The notes under the pieces were generated by a model. That model was given only the letters and a program-made list of their open reading frames with translations. It was not told the DNA's origin and did no database searches. A DNA stretch of 64,000 nucleotides from Fusarium oxysporum f. sp. lycopersici 4287 (taxonomy: Eukaryota; Ascomycota; Sordariomycetes; Hypocreales; Nectriaceae). The DNA lies in assembly GCF_000149955.1 (NCBI RefSeq), contig NC_030991.1:4301381-4365380 (forward strand). The letters run 5' to 3'. Of this stretch, positions 22,153 to 34,276 are shown piece after piece. A program made the translations under genes and the position numbers. Position 1 is the first letter of the stretch. The number at the start of each line of letters is the position of its first letter.

Positions 22153-22831
22153 ATTGGAGCATGTCTAGGCGCAATGCGTAGTTCTGAAACTAAGAAGTCG
22201 GCTGTTTGGTTAGTAATCAGCCCGTTTGTGAATATAACACCGTCTGTGTAAAATTGCAGACGAAAATAGAACAAACCCATGAGCGACGTCTTTGATCTCT
22301 GGCCCAAAATAAGCGTACATACATCGATCAATGCCCACAGGCCAAATATAGGAAGTACATTACAGTGGGCACAGGTTGAATGTCAGTAAGTGGACTTATA
22401 TTTCACCCTGTGCTGTCGTTCATTTCACAAAAAAAGCAATTGTATCCCAATTGCTGACCTGTAAACAGCGACACCCCTAAAACCATCTACTACTATGTCT
22501 AAAGCAGATAATATGTGACTATAGAGAGTGGTACCTAACAGCATAGTGTGAGTCAAGAGTGGCCGAGTTTGGAAGGAAGTAGCCAAACCTCACGAAGATT
22601 GTGGATGATTAACAATTAGAAAGTTTTTGATGGAGGCGTAGTTACTAATGAAGAATCTCACTTGCGATGGCATTTTGCCGCATTGAATGAATCTATCATT
22701 TCCATATTCTATACAAGAAGTGCCCCTGGCTCCTCTGTTTAATGAAAGTTGAACATTTTCCCTACTTTTCTGCATTTTAAAATCTCCCCAGAGCACTCCA
22801 ACTACCCCAATCTAATTAGGAAGCATTCATA
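22153..22831. other. intergenic, no supported gene
   Basis: Short minus-strand frames only. No repeat or RNA gene recognised. Confidence 0.5.
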
Positions 22832-23119
22832 ATGAGACGAAAAGTAAAGCAGATGATGCGGCGTCTGCATAAAACGCCGCATGATCCTCGACAGACTTCG
22901 TGCCCGGAATTTCGAGCTTCGGCAGTCGTGAGTCCACTAAACAACCTGATGCAACCCAGGGATGAATTGGAATATAGCCAACCCGGCTCTATCCACCCGG
23001 CGCATGTATCGTATCCGGCCGGTAATCGTTCAGACGCAAGCTTGATTCCTGCTCCGCTGTCCATCTCGAAGTCGCGACATGGGATTTATCTATCCCCTCG
23101 GCTCAGGGAGGGGTACTAG
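22832..23119 (+). CDS. small hypothetical protein, 95 aa (doubtful)
   Basis: An ATG frame of 95 codons begins with a basic stretch (MRRKVKQMMRRLHKTPHD) and is otherwise Pro/Ser-rich. It does not resemble a known family. A second short frame (23126-23323) follows almost at once in another phase, so this could be a gene with an unrecognised intron or a decayed one. Confidence 0.3.
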   Translation: MRRKVKQMMRRLHKTPHDPRQTSCPEFRASAVVSPLNNLMQPRDELEYSQPGSIHPAHVSYPAGNRSDASLIPAPLSISKSRHGIYLSPRLREGY

Positions 23120-25026
23120 TATGCCATGCACTTGGTTGAAAAGATTATAGAGTTATTTGGTCTCGATGTTGTTTACGTCGCTAGAATTGATTTGAATTTA
23201 ATTGAGTCAGACGGGTCTGATGCTGTTGCCACGGTACTAGTGGCCTACGTTGCGCGAGGAGCGGAAATACCACGGTGGATATCACCGGCGATGTACCAGA
23301 GGCCTAATCAGGGGGCCAAATAGAGCTATAATCCTGAAGAGTTACCACTCGAGTTTGAAAGCGGATATAGCCACCTGTTTGGCAGAGAGAAGACTCAGTA
23401 TGATTTCACCTGCTTCGCAAAGTACAGAATTCAATATAGTGATGGCGAGCTGAAAACATTTGTTAAGCACGCTGAGGGGCTGGAACATGCAGTCACATCA
23501 CACCAAATTCTGGATCAGAGTACGTCATATCCGCTGTAACGTTAATTTCCTCACGGCTGTGACGAACTGTTTAGGATGTCGACTTTGTATTTGTCAACTT
23601 TGTATATGTATTTACTCGACCTTGTTGAATTATTCAGTATAGTCCACTTGGGTGTGTTTTTATGTCAAAAAGCACTTCTGGTACCGTTGCTAAGAAGTAG
23701 TGCGCTTCTTCGATAGAAGTGCAGTACATTTCATGATCTCATTAGGATGGATACTATCTGTATGTTGTCGGGGCCTGGAGAAGTAACAAAACAGTCCTTA
23801 TAATGAACAGATCTAACTTGAGACCAGCTTGCCACCTGCTCATCTGGCTATTTATGACCTGAAGGACAGCCAGTGTATCTTTTACATGCCTTGAGACATA
23901 TCCGACTACACACCAGTTACCCAAAGCTATAAGTCTATTAGATAGGTGACATGCATGCAAGATCTCCACCGCGTTTAGTCTACTTCGGAGTATTGATCGT
24001 GGACCCGATCTACGCTGTATTAGTTGAGTTAAAGCGCAACCCTGTTACTGTGACGTAATTTCTGGCATGAACACAGCTGGCCTTCCAGGAAGAATATCTT
24101 TTAGGGAACAAATGGCGGAAATTCAACTACCCTGCATAGAATTGGGTGTCTCTTGGCGCATCTTTGTCGTTAGACTGTTAATCAGCGTAACATCCTGTTC
24201 TTACTCTTTAAGGTTATCTCACGTTCTTCTCCTGCACATAGGGAATAATTTCTATAATGTCAAGCGCTAAAGTTTCGGAAAGTTTAACGCCACCTGGCGG
24301 TGAACACAGCAGTGCGTGTAGAGACGAGATGACCTTTCGTCTTCGGGTCTAGTACCTGTTATATAGTCTATATCGTTCTTTTGACGGCGGCATTCCCAAG
24401 TCTGGAGTCCAATGCCAACCCAGCAGCAGTGAAATACCTAGCTTAATAAGTGTACGAGACCTTGAATCGGTTTTATGGTACAGCCTTGCTATTATATTCA
24501 TATGTAATACATCCTTGCTACACAGCACAAGATTGAATTTTTTCGGTTGCTTGCCAGAAGTTGACAACTGATTGTCTATTATTAGAAGAAACTGTGGACA
24601 ACTGCAGGCAGATAAATATTGAGTGGTGGCTCACCTACAAAAAATCGCTCTTGACCGATGTGATTCACTCTTGCTGGTCTAATTTTAGATCGGTTCTCAC
24701 TTCTCGGAATGTCACTTCACTAAGACTGTACTGAGGTTGATGCATAAGATGTAGTCATAAACATATCAAGCATCTCATTCATCCCAGACAATTCTTGTTC
24801 TAAGTACCGAGATAAGGGACCTTAGTAACCTAGTTAGCAGGATGTCATAAAACCACGAAAATCTAACACGGGTCCAAGCATATAGGCTCATGGCAACGTA
24901 AGAAGGTCTTGTGCATTTCAATTCTAAACAAAGAAGACTGATTCTTAAAAGAGGGTGGCCTGTAAAGGATTCTTGGAATATAAAGCTTTGACAATCTGAA
25001 CCCAGATTTTCTGACAGCAAGAGACA
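23120..25026. other. intergenic, no supported gene
   Basis: About 1.9 kb with only frames of 60-90 codons, none with motifs. The frame at 23126-23323 (VEKIIELFGLDVVYVARIDL) is protein-like in composition but too short to support alone. Confidence 0.4.
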
Positions 25027-25503
25027 ATGGAAGTTCAACAAGCATTACGTGATCTTATTGATACTGTTCAGCTACTGCAGCGGAAGGCTACTCTTGCAGA
25101 GCGTCCACTTCTTCGACTCACTATGGAACTTCTGGAGTTGTGCGCCTCCACTGTACCTCAGCCTTGCATGGTAGAATTACTGCAAGTCGAAGTTGGTCAG
25201 CAGCAGCGCTGGGTCATGGACTATCTAAACCAGCAGAAAGGCAACGAGCAAATGACTCGACTGGCTGATGACTTCGCAAAACCGTCAGAGGATCACGAAA
25301 GACTGCTTCTTAGATACTGTCAAGAGACTTGGGAGGGTGCCAGAGCCATAGCACTGGTGTTGGACGTTCCCCTATTACGACCAACGTGGAAAGTTATGCA
25401 CCATAGGGAAGCATTTTCATCTTCGAAAGGACGTAGGTCTCACAGGAGAACGGATAGTAGCTCCATTACGATGTCATCAGAGGATCCAAGAGAACATTTT
25501 TGA
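25027..25503 (+). CDS. hypothetical helical protein, 158 aa
   Basis: An ATG frame of 158 residues is predicted mostly helical, with Leu- and Gln-rich amphipathic stretches (LIDTVQLLQRKATLAERPLLRLTM, quoted only in part by family feel) and a basic Ser-rich tail (SSKGRRSHRRTDSSS). There is no signal peptide, membrane helix or cysteine motif. I do not recognise it. It is followed 620 bases later by the SAT4-like gene on the same strand. Composition and length favour a real gene. Confidence 0.5.
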   Translation: MEVQQALRDLIDTVQLLQRKATLAERPLLRLTMELLELCASTVPQPCMVELLQVEVGQQQRWVMDYLNQQKGNEQMTRLADDFAKPSEDHERLLLRYCQETWEGARAIALVLDVPLLRPTWKVMHHREAFSSSKGRRSHRRTDSSSITMSSEDPREHF

Positions 25504-26124
25504 AGAATAATTCCTAGCTCTGGAACGATTCAATCAACAGTACCGGTATTGCTAGGAATTCATCGTTGATTTTACGATTTTCGCGCTTACCTATTCCGGA
25601 AAACTGCAAGCAGGTTCTCGCAAATGGCAGATGACTCATGAAACGTATCCTAAACCTGGCCCTCGCTATGTCTTGAAGAAGGGGGACAGGGAATCATGCT
25701 CGATTGGCCAGCTGTGTTTATTCATGTCGACATATTGAGCGGGTTATTCGGAGAAATACAGTAAGCGCTAGCGCTCAAAAGCATCTGACTAGATTAGACG
25801 CCTTTCCTACGTTCTGTCCGATCTTGCATTACCAGGAGCGTTATTAGCACAGAGCATAGGATTGTGTAGGATAGCATAGGTATACAAACAATTGACATCG
25901 CTTTGTGAAAAAAGCCGGGCTTCTGTAACATATGCCAGGATAAGAAATGACAAATAATCTTGCATGTGTGAAGAAAAATCCGAAACAATGGCTCTTGATA
26001 CCGGCATAGCACATCGATATGGAACATACAGGCATCTCAGGCTTCTGTATAAGAACCTGGCAAAGACCATACTTGAGTGCGAGCTCAATAACCACGACTG
26101 GACGCTGTAGAATACGATATCACA
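25504..26124. other. upstream region of the SAT4-like gene
   Basis: Minus-strand frames here (up to 121 codons) overlap one another in several phases and look like chance. The stretch presumably holds the promoter of the gene starting at 26125. Confidence 0.5.
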
Positions 26125-27473
26125 ATGCCCCTCCCCACCAGTGGTAAGGGTCTTGAGCTGCTCATCATTCAAATTTGCTGCGGCATAGTTGTTTATGTCT
26201 CTGTGTGCCTACGGCTCTGGGCCCAGCATATCAACAGAAAAAGGTCGTCACTTCGTAATAACATCACATCAAGAAAGGTTTTACTGCACGATGTGCTGAT
26301 GCATGTATCTGTGGTACGTTTCTACACATAGGGACCCCCTAAGTGGCGTGATCCTTTCTAGCCCATATATATATGAGATCAGTCGCCTTCCGATTTTGTT
26401 GCACTGACAGTATTTATAGTTCTTTTATACAATCCAAGCTGTCATTGTGATTCGTGGTATCATCGAGGGTGGTATCGGGCTGCACGCAAACGACATTGAC
26501 CAGACCGAAATTACCATAGGTTTCCAAACCTGGTACTTCGGCGAACTCATCTATCCTGTACTTTCATGTCTCACTAAGACCTCCGTAATCTTGTTCCTGC
26601 AACAAGCGTACATCGTCAAATTTCAAACAAGAGAGGCCGCCAACAGACGCTACATCCAGTGGGTATTGTACATTTGTCTGTGTGCCATTTGGACTTCCTC
26701 GAACGTGTTCTTGTCTGCTAGTATCTTTCAATGCTCTCCCCCAAGTCATTATTGGATGCAGTTTGAAGATCCTAGCAGCGAAGGGACATGTTCAAAGAGC
26801 ATTGTACCAGCTGCCGGTATAGTTTTAAGTATAGTAACAGCCGCCAGCGATTGGGCGTTGGCTTCGGTACCCATAGTCGCCTTAACGAAAACGCAGATTC
26901 CATGGCGAAAGAAAGCCGCCATTCAAGCTTTGTCGAGTTTAGGCGTGGTGTAAGTAATCTCTCATACCTATACACGTTTTTGCTCCACTGAAACAGGGTG
27001 GACGGGTGAACTAAGATAATTATTTGACACGAAACTGATAGCGCATGAGCACGATAGAGCTGGTATATTTATGATTGTACGCGTACCCCACATTCAGACC
27101 CTGGAACTCACTGAGGACTTTCTCTATGAAACAGTGTAAGATATTCCCTTGCTTTACGGCCACTACGGGAGGCTAAGTTTCATGCAGAGATGTTGCGAAG
27201 TGGACGGTTATAGAGGCTGCTATAGGGATCGTAGCAGGCTGTTTGCCGACCACTGGACCGCTTTTGAGACTGATGATACCTATGCGAACCTCGCCGGTCG
27301 GCAGCCCCTTTGCAATGCAGTCCTCTTACAGAGCCCACGCCGAGCGAGGGCCACGACTCAGTAAGAATCTTCCTAGTGGAGAGATTTATGTTAAGAGGTC
27401 ATTTTCGCTCAGTTCGAATATTGCAAGTGACACTAGCGCGGCCTTGGAAGTTAGTCAAGAATCTCGCGGGTAG
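26125..27473 (+). CDS. SAT4-like (fungal rhodopsin-domain) integral membrane protein (four exons)
   Basis: The model joins 26125-26313, 26420-26949, 27058-27135 and 27188-27473, giving 360 residues in one frame. Introns of 106, 108 and 52 bases are GT-AG. The joined product has the seven-helix layout of the SAT4/rhodopsin-domain family. Family-typical pieces are the early ICCGIVVYVSVCLRLW helix, GIGLHANDI after helix two, CLTKTSVILFLQ, then FQCSPPSHYW and CSKSIVPAAGIVLS. After splicing come IVRVPHIQTL, DFLYETVDVAKWTVIEAAIG and GIVAGCLPTTGPLLRL, the conserved last helix. The polar tail is Ser-rich. These proteins sit in the plasma or vacuolar membrane, and their biochemical role is mostly unknown; some relate to PTH11-type receptors, but no CFEM domain is present here. 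The second intron's acceptor was chosen because it alone restores the frame. Confidence 0.88.
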
Positions 27474-28770
27474 TCAATGGCATATTCGTCATTGTTTGCC
27501 ATTTTAATTCTGGTAACATTGGGGGCGGCGTCATCGGTTCAATGGGTTTATGCTTACATAATCGAGGCTCTGTTTATTTCAATTGCTCTTCATAATACGG
27601 TACGCATAGCCAAACATGTCACAGACACGTCAAGGTACAATGATTTGCTTTGACTATCAAGGGTGATTCCCATGTAGTTGGACATATGGCCTGCAAGCAT
27701 CATCAAAATCATTTGTTGCATACAATGGTACCGGAAATGGTTATGATGAAGGATGCATCCCTCCCAGTTTTCATTGTTTGCTGGTCCCGTCAGCTGTTGC
27801 TGTCGGTAGTACACGTATAAGTCAGACTTGTTGAGATTGTATAAATAATAGAAGAGGAAATAACGCAATGACATAAACTCACATTGCTAAGCCCATAGGT
27901 TAGTATTTAGATGTCAGTCCTGAGATAGGGTAGTCAATTTACAGCCACTGTTTTCTCTTAATCAGTTTCTCAGCGATAAATAGCTGCGGAAGACTGTGTC
28001 TTGGAGTAAATTATAACACATCATCATTATGTCGTTAAGCGTAATGTAAAGGGATTTCGACCCACTTTGAGCTTTATAACCCCGCATATAAACATAGAGC
28101 ATGTCCTACTAACAGCGATTACCGCTATATCGAGGGATCCTTTGCAGCCCCTCCTAGACCGAAGTAGTGATAACCCTCTCCGTACTTATCGATAAGATTT
28201 GATTGCTACCTAGACCTCTCTTGCGCTAAGACACCATCGTTGCCGAACTCTCTCTGACTTCAATTTATAACTGGGCCATTCAAATGCTAACACAGATGTG
28301 AAAGAGGTAGAGCCAAACCAAAAATACATGAACAAGAATCAACATAGCACCAGCTCTGGTAGACACTGGCTTTAGCGGCTAGGGATATAGTAGGACCCTA
28401 TGCACTTACAAATGCTTTTATTGAGGAGGGGAAAGTAATGTAAGAAGATGTAGCTTTGTGAGCTGTGCAACGGAATATCCACTGGGGAGAAATATTCTCA
28501 TTCAGTACTTGATCTTTGTCTACTCAAGTAGGATTAAACCTTAGTGTTGTCCGTTCACCCCGCAAGATCGCATTCCTGGTATAGTTATTATGTCACTCTA
28601 TCCACAATGAGCCACTTGCCTGCTATGTATAGCAAACCGTGAGACAGGTGGTTTGGACGATAGCCATCGGTACAGAGCTAAGAACAAGGACAGAGCGTGG
28701 GCGACCGAGTATAGAGATCTAAGCCAGAGATGGTAGTATAAAATGGTGGTCTATTCTGGAGTCTCTTGAA
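27474..28770. other. intergenic, no supported gene
   Basis: A minus-strand ATG frame of 94 codons at 27590-27874 has no motif and ends in the promoter-like flank, so I do not call it. The rest is stop-rich. No repeats shared with the rest of the window were seen. Confidence 0.45.
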
Positions 28771-31700
28771 ATGGGTATCAGGCCATGGACGCCATCTATA
28801 TTTGTTCGCACGTTTGTGTTAAAATGCCTCTCGTGGGCGCATCAAGTCATTACAGTTGACTACAAAGACGACGGTAGTTGCGTTGCGAGCGTGAACCACT
28901 TGGGAATGCTCCTCGCAGGAAATACAGATACTAACATGGCAGCAAATAAAGTTGTCACCGACAATAGGTGGATGACAATTTCTGAGCAGTATGACAATCT
29001 GTCGATACAGCTGACACCGCTGCTCGCCGAGCGCCTTGACGTTATGCAAGCTACTGCAGGAATGGCCCTCCTTGTTGGGTTACCATCTTCAACCGAGCTA
29101 GCACAACATCTAGGCGCAACATCATCAGCTGGAGATGTTCTTCTCGACGCAGACCCGCGGGCGAAAGTCCTTCGTATCGCTTGCCCGACACTTCCCAGGC
29201 GTGTAAGTGCAGAAGGCCACTGCCGTGGCGACAACATTGAGTGGGCTAGGGGAAGCGGCTTAAAGCATTCCGAGTCCCTTGCTACCATCTATAGCCGTCT
29301 CTTGGGCCCATTCTCTCATGTGGTCTGTGTCTTTGTCTCGAGTTTCTCCTCTACATTAGAACTAGGTAGTTTCCTATCATCCTGGCTTCGATCTACCTGG
29401 TCTAGAACGCAGATGTTTGCGCCTTCCCACTCCCCTGCAGCCTTGCCGCGCCTCATTGTTCTGACAGAGGGGAAGACTTTACCCGGTAGCGGCTTCCTAG
29501 GAGGGCTTAAGTCATCACTGGAAGCTATCGTCATGGAGCAGACGGGCTTCTCGCTCACTCGAGCCTTCTCCAACTTTACTGTCAAAGAGGCTTTGACGGA
29601 AGTCGGCCTGCTTCGGCAACGTCGATATACAAAGATGACGGCTTTTCTCGACAGCGAGTGCGCCGCGGCTCGGAGAGATTTCGAGCGCTTGAACATGCTC
29701 TATGATGCACATAACTTGGTTGACCTATTCTCCAGAGCCTATCGGTGCCTGGTATCCAATACTATCTTTAATCCAGTTATAGCTTCACGGGCATGGAATC
29801 CGATACCGTCGAATGCGGTACGGCAGATTGTAAGGTTTCTCTCTGACTATGAAGATAAAGAGTCTCTACAAAAGTTCGCGTTGCCATACCTAGTCTCTGC
29901 GATACGCGCAAACGCGTATCCGGCTACATCCCATCGTGAGTATTTGTTTCTGTTTCTTTCCCTCTTATCCTTTGTGTTTGCCTTGCAAATGTACAGGAAT
30001 GGCAACACTATCTCTTTTTCTCCTCTTTACGTTAATTCTACATCGCTCCATACCTGTCTTAATATTTGATGTTTTCAAGAATCAGAAAGACGTGATACGC
30101 ACATATACGAACCCATAAACTCTCACACGCCTACTCCTATTCCTATATGAATATCCAATGGTTAACGATGTTCCAAAGCTTTTGACTTTCCACTCATCTT
30201 CGACACTATCTACAAATCGACCTGGGACCACGCGGCACATACAGTATCCTTAACAGAAGACATGTGTCTGTTGTTTGAGCGTATGGTGAGGCGCTCTCTA
30301 GATGCCGTAGNNNNNNNNNNNNNNNNNNNNNNNNNNNNNNNNNNNNNNNNNNNNNNNNNNNNNNNNNNNNNNNNNNNNNNNNNNNNNNNNNNNNNNNNNN
30401 NNNNNNNNNNNNNNNNNNNNNNNNNNNNNNNNNNNNNNNNNNNNNNNNNNNNNNNNNNNNNNNNNNNNNNNNNNNNNNNNNNNCCTAGTCACCATCCGTG
30501 ACAGGTGGCGGTCGCACAAAGTTCAGGACTACTGTCCCGCCTGTATTTTACGACGGCCTGAATACGGGCTGCCCTGCGGCCACATGTATTGCGAGCACGA
30601 CATGAGACTTTTGGGAAGGAAAATAGGGCGTGAAACATACGCAGTGGACGAGTGCATCTGCTGCCAAGCCCGCTTCACCGGAGTGATATTCCGATTTCGG
30701 CCCAAAACCAGAGGTATCAGGATTCTCGCGCTTGATGGTGGTGGCGTCAGAGGCATCATGATACTGAAATGTCTACAACTATTGCAGACGAGACTACGGG
30801 ACTTCCTCCCCGGGATGGACATTATTGAGATGTTTGATGTTTGTGCTGGGACAAGCACAGGTAAGTTCACCAAGACTCTGTATTTGCGAATAGCGGTCGA
30901 GATATATCAAGAAGCTGGGAGAAGAGACAGTGAATGGGCAATGAAGGGGTGTTTCAGGGTAGCACTTCGCTTATGAGCACCTAGAAGCTAACATGGTCAA
31001 TTAGGTGGAATCTGTGCTTTGTCGCTCGCTCACAAAGGTATCTCAATCAAGAAGGCTATCCAAGAGTTTACAGATCTTAGTCAGCGCGTTTTCGTCACGC
31101 AGCCAATTTGGACAAGAGTCTTGAACTTGCTCGCCCGTGGATCAATCTACGGTAGCCGTGCGATAGACGAGCCACTCAAGAGCCACTACGGTGAAAGCAC
31201 GCTATCCGACTACTCCCTCGCATCTGCTCGCGCTGCCAAGATTCTCGTCACAGTGACGGGAACACCGAGCGGGGATCACATCCTGAGTAACTTTAACGGT
31301 GTCGGTCTCGACGCCTCGCACTGCGACTTTGAACAGGCGTTTTGTCAACTTAGCGATCCAGAAAGGCAAAAAGCAATTCTTGCCTGGCAAGCGTGAGTCG
31401 ATTCCATTCTTTATACCTGCAAGTTTCGATAATTCTCGCCCTTCCGCACCAATCACCATCAATGTCCTTTTTTGTTTCGTTTGTTTGTTTGCTTGCTATG
31501 CACTCTCTTCTCTGCCGTATGATTTCAGCTTTACTTTGAACTCACATAGCTGACGCAAGGGTGATTATCAAAGGGCACGGTGCACGTCTTCTGCACCCGG
31601 TACGTTTCCTCCTTTCACTATCAACGGCGTCGGTACATTCCAGGACGGTGCCATGTGGCGAAACAATCCAATGGGTGTGGGCCTGTCTCTACTCCCTTCT

Positions 31701-32573
31701 CTATCTTCTGGCCATTTACTACCCGACATTGCGCTCTCGATTGGCACTGGTTGTAATAAGAGGCTACGCACGCGCCACCCAGGTTCGTCCACTGTCGCCC
31801 TTCCTACTTCGAACCATCTTGAATGCCCTACACCGCAGCTGCCCCTATGGAGGAAGTTTCCCCTCTTAGATTTAGCATACAGGCTTGGCACTTCCTTTTG
31901 CGAAAGCATAGCCATGGACGGCGAAAAGTTCTACAGTCATTTGGTTTCTGAGGTCCTGAGGTCCGAAGTGGCTGACCGATGCCGACGGTTGAATGTTGAA
32001 TTTCCCTTCGGTTGCCCTTCTTTGGACGACTCAGCATCGTTATCATTACTAGTGGAAACTGCCACAGAGCAATACCAATCGGATTCCACCATGCAGGAGG
32101 TCCTAGACCGCCTACTATCAAGCCTCTTCCACTTCGAGATCTTTAGCCGGCCTATACGACGGCGAACACACGTAAGCTTTTCTGGCCGCATCTTCTGCAA
32201 CATTCAGCCCGGCGATAGACTTGATCATTTCATCAAGGTTCTACGGGAATGTAAGGCTGAGTTTTTGGTCAACGGCAAGTTCATAGCTCTGGATAATATA
32301 GGAGACTGGGGCGCGTCAGAGTTCGAGTTTCCCATCCGAGGGACAGTTACTGACATGCAGACGCAACTCGATATCTTCCTTTGCTGGAATGTGGCGGGCA
32401 AACAAACGAAGGAAAGAATCAGCCGCTCTCCCTTCAGCCTCGATGAGCTCATGGAGGCCCAGGGCTGGGACACGCCCCAAGGCCGGGCTCTACGACCCCA
32501 GGTAGGACGTAGACATAAACGTAGACTCAACTGCCATGCTACCTGGACGCGAATCAAGAAGGCCCGACAGTAG
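28771..32573 (+). CDS. patatin-like phospholipase with RING-like zinc motif (multi-exon, interrupted by a gap)
   Basis: The model joins 28771-29935, about 30179-30860 (with N at 30311-30483), 31005-31392 and 31574-32573. The last two splices are firm: one rejoins ACAAGCACAG to GTGGAATC inside the nucleophile motif, the other yields AWQAARCTSSAP. The patatin fold carries its full signature: oxyanion loop DGGGVRG, nucleophile elbow G-T-S-T-G and the Asp of DGA (TFQDGAMWRNNP). Just before it lies a Cys/His set C-P-A-C, C-G-H-x-x-C and C-I-C-C, RING-like. The N-terminal ~390 residues, up to about 29935, match no domain I can name. Patatins hydrolyse phospholipid or lysophospholipid acyl esters. 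The frame changes across the N run, so the gap length or an intron inside it is unresolved. The 243-base second intron and the C-terminal end after GRALRPQ are less certain. Confidence 0.82.
30311..30483. other. assembly gap (173 N)
   Basis: Unknown bases inside the patatin-like gene. Reading frames before and after the gap differ by one phase. Confidence 0.99.
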
Positions 32574-32617
32574 ACCGGAAGAGGCAGTAAGAAGGCCCTC
32601 GATTACCACGGCGCAGT

Positions 32618-33257
32618 NNNNNNNNNNNNNNNNNNNNNNNNNNNNNNNNNNNNNNNNNNNNNNNNNNNNNNNNNNNNNNNNNNNNNNNNNNNNNNNNNNN
32701 NNNNNNNNNNNNNNNNNNNNNNNNNNNNNNNNNNNNNNNNNNNNNNNNNNNNNNNNNNNNNNNNNNNNNNNNNNNNNNNNNNNNNNNNNNNNNNNNNNNN
32801 NNNNNNNNNNNNNNNNNNNNNNNNNNNNNNNNNNNNNNNNNNNNNNNNNNNNNNNNNNNNNNNNNNNNNNNNNNNNNNNNNNNNNNNNNNNNNNNNNNNN
32901 NNNNNNNNNNNNNNNNNNNNNNNNNNNNNNNNNNNNNNNNNNNNNNNNNNNNNNNNNNNNNNNNNNNNNNNNNNNNNNNNNNNNNNNNNNNNNNNNNNNN
33001 NNNNNNNNNNNNNNNNNNNNNNNNNNNNNNNNNNNNNNNNNNNNNNNNNNNNNNNNNNNNNNNNNNNNNNNNNNNNNNNNNNNNNNNNNNNNNNNNNNNN
33101 NNNNNNNNNNNNNNNNNNNNNNNNNNNNNNNNNNNNNNNNNNNNNNNNNNNNNNNNNNNNNNNNNNNNNNNNNNNNNNNNNNNNNNNNNNNNNNNNNNNN
33201 NNNNNNNNNNNNNNNNNNNNNNNNNNNNNNNNNNNNNNNNNNNNNNNNNNNNNNNNN
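32618..33257. other. assembly gap (640 N)
   Basis: Unknown bases immediately downstream of the patatin-like gene. Any frame drawn across it is meaningless. Confidence 0.99.
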
Positions 33258-33616
33258 CAAAACTGCAAGTAGTAGTGGGAAATCTAAGGGACGCAAAGTC
33301 CCACAGCTTACTGGTATACGGGAACTTGGAAAAGAAATATATCTACTTCGCACGGCAAGCACAATGCTGTTACCTACACAGCGCCTTACCGCTATTCGCA
33401 TAGGACACCCTCAGTGGCCTTAGATACTAATCATGGGATGTACACGACGTGAAAGAATGTATCACGTTGGCCCTCAACCAGAAACAACGATCGGTGACCG
33501 GGCATATAACCTGAAGTGAAGAGCCAGCGATGAACTTTTTCTCAGTTGTGTTTGATAGTTATCTTTATTACCCATTGCTTCTAACATTCTGCCTACGTTC
33601 GTATATCCTAATTGAC
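33258..33616. other. upstream region of the putative Myb/SANT-like gene
   Basis: It follows the gap. The frame of the next gene is open back to an ATG at 33530, but those 29 codons encode an improbable hydrophobic leader for a DNA-binding protein, so I treat them as leader sequence. Confidence 0.45.
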
Positions 33617-34276
33617 ATGTCTTTAAACCCATCGTATCGAACTCGCCATCAGCAACAGCTCCCTTCATACCGAGAGCTCTGTACCACCGAACTACCCATG
33701 TCAATCTCACCTCCTCCCTTGAGGGCTTTACCCTCTATCGAGTCTTTACCAAACCGGAGGTCGGATGCACTTCACCACGGCTCCTCGAGCTCAGATCTTT
33801 GGCTCCCGCCCGTGAGCTTTGTTCCCGCTCACCTATACACCAACCCATGGTCAGCCTTAGATTCACTGAGCTCCTGGCACGTCGGTCACTCAACTGTGGA
33901 CTCTCGACAATCTACTAGTTATTATGGCTACAGTCGACGACTGCCAGAGATACAGCCACCAGAAAACCCAGAAGCGGAGAGTCGAGTTGCGCTGTCTCGC
34001 TTGACTACTGGTCAGGATTTTTCAGTATCTATAAGCGACTTGAATTTCTTATCAGAACAAGAGCAGTTCATCATTCGGAAGCGATTAATGAAAACCCAGT
34101 GGAAACAAATTCAAGAGGAGTTCGAATTTCGATGGAAGCCTATATCTGTCCAGGGCTTAGTAATGAAGCTAGGAAGGCTAAGAAGGAAGCATGGGATCAT
34201 AAAACACGTCCTACCGGCAAGACGAAGGAGAGCTCCAGAAATTATGAATGGTATGACAGCAGAGGAGGTACGGTAG
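33617..34276 (+). CDS. putative Myb/SANT-like DNA-binding protein, 219 aa
   Basis: From the ATG of MSLNPSYRTRHQQQ the frame runs 219 residues. The first ~125 are low-complexity and Ser/Pro/Arg-rich. The C-terminal ~80 form a compact helical, basic block: LNFLSEQEQFIIRKRLM, then KTQWKQIQEEFEFRW, PISVQGLVMKLGRLRRKHG and a basic end RRRR. The spaced aromatics (F, W, W) and three helices recall a SANT/Myb-like or helix-turn-helix domain found in fungal regulators. An alternative start is at 33530. The stop follows GMTAEEVR closely, and a GTACGG after GAG could be a donor, so a further exon is possible. A nuclear regulatory role is inferred; no target is suggested. Confidence 0.55.
   Translation: MSLNPSYRTRHQQQLPSYRELCTTELPMSISPPPLRALPSIESLPNRRSDALHHGSSSSDLWLPPVSFVPAHLYTNPWSALDSLSSWHVGHSTVDSRQSTSYYGYSRRLPEIQPPENPEAESRVALSRLTTGQDFSVSISDLNFLSEQEQFIIRKRLMKTQWKQIQEEFEFRWKPISVQGLVMKLGRLRRKHGIIKHVLPARRRRAPEIMNGMTAEEVR

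Noticed and set aside
32618..33257. Long open frames spanning runs of N (also at 30311-30483 and 62718-63717)
   Set aside because: They are open only because N codons are not counted as stops.
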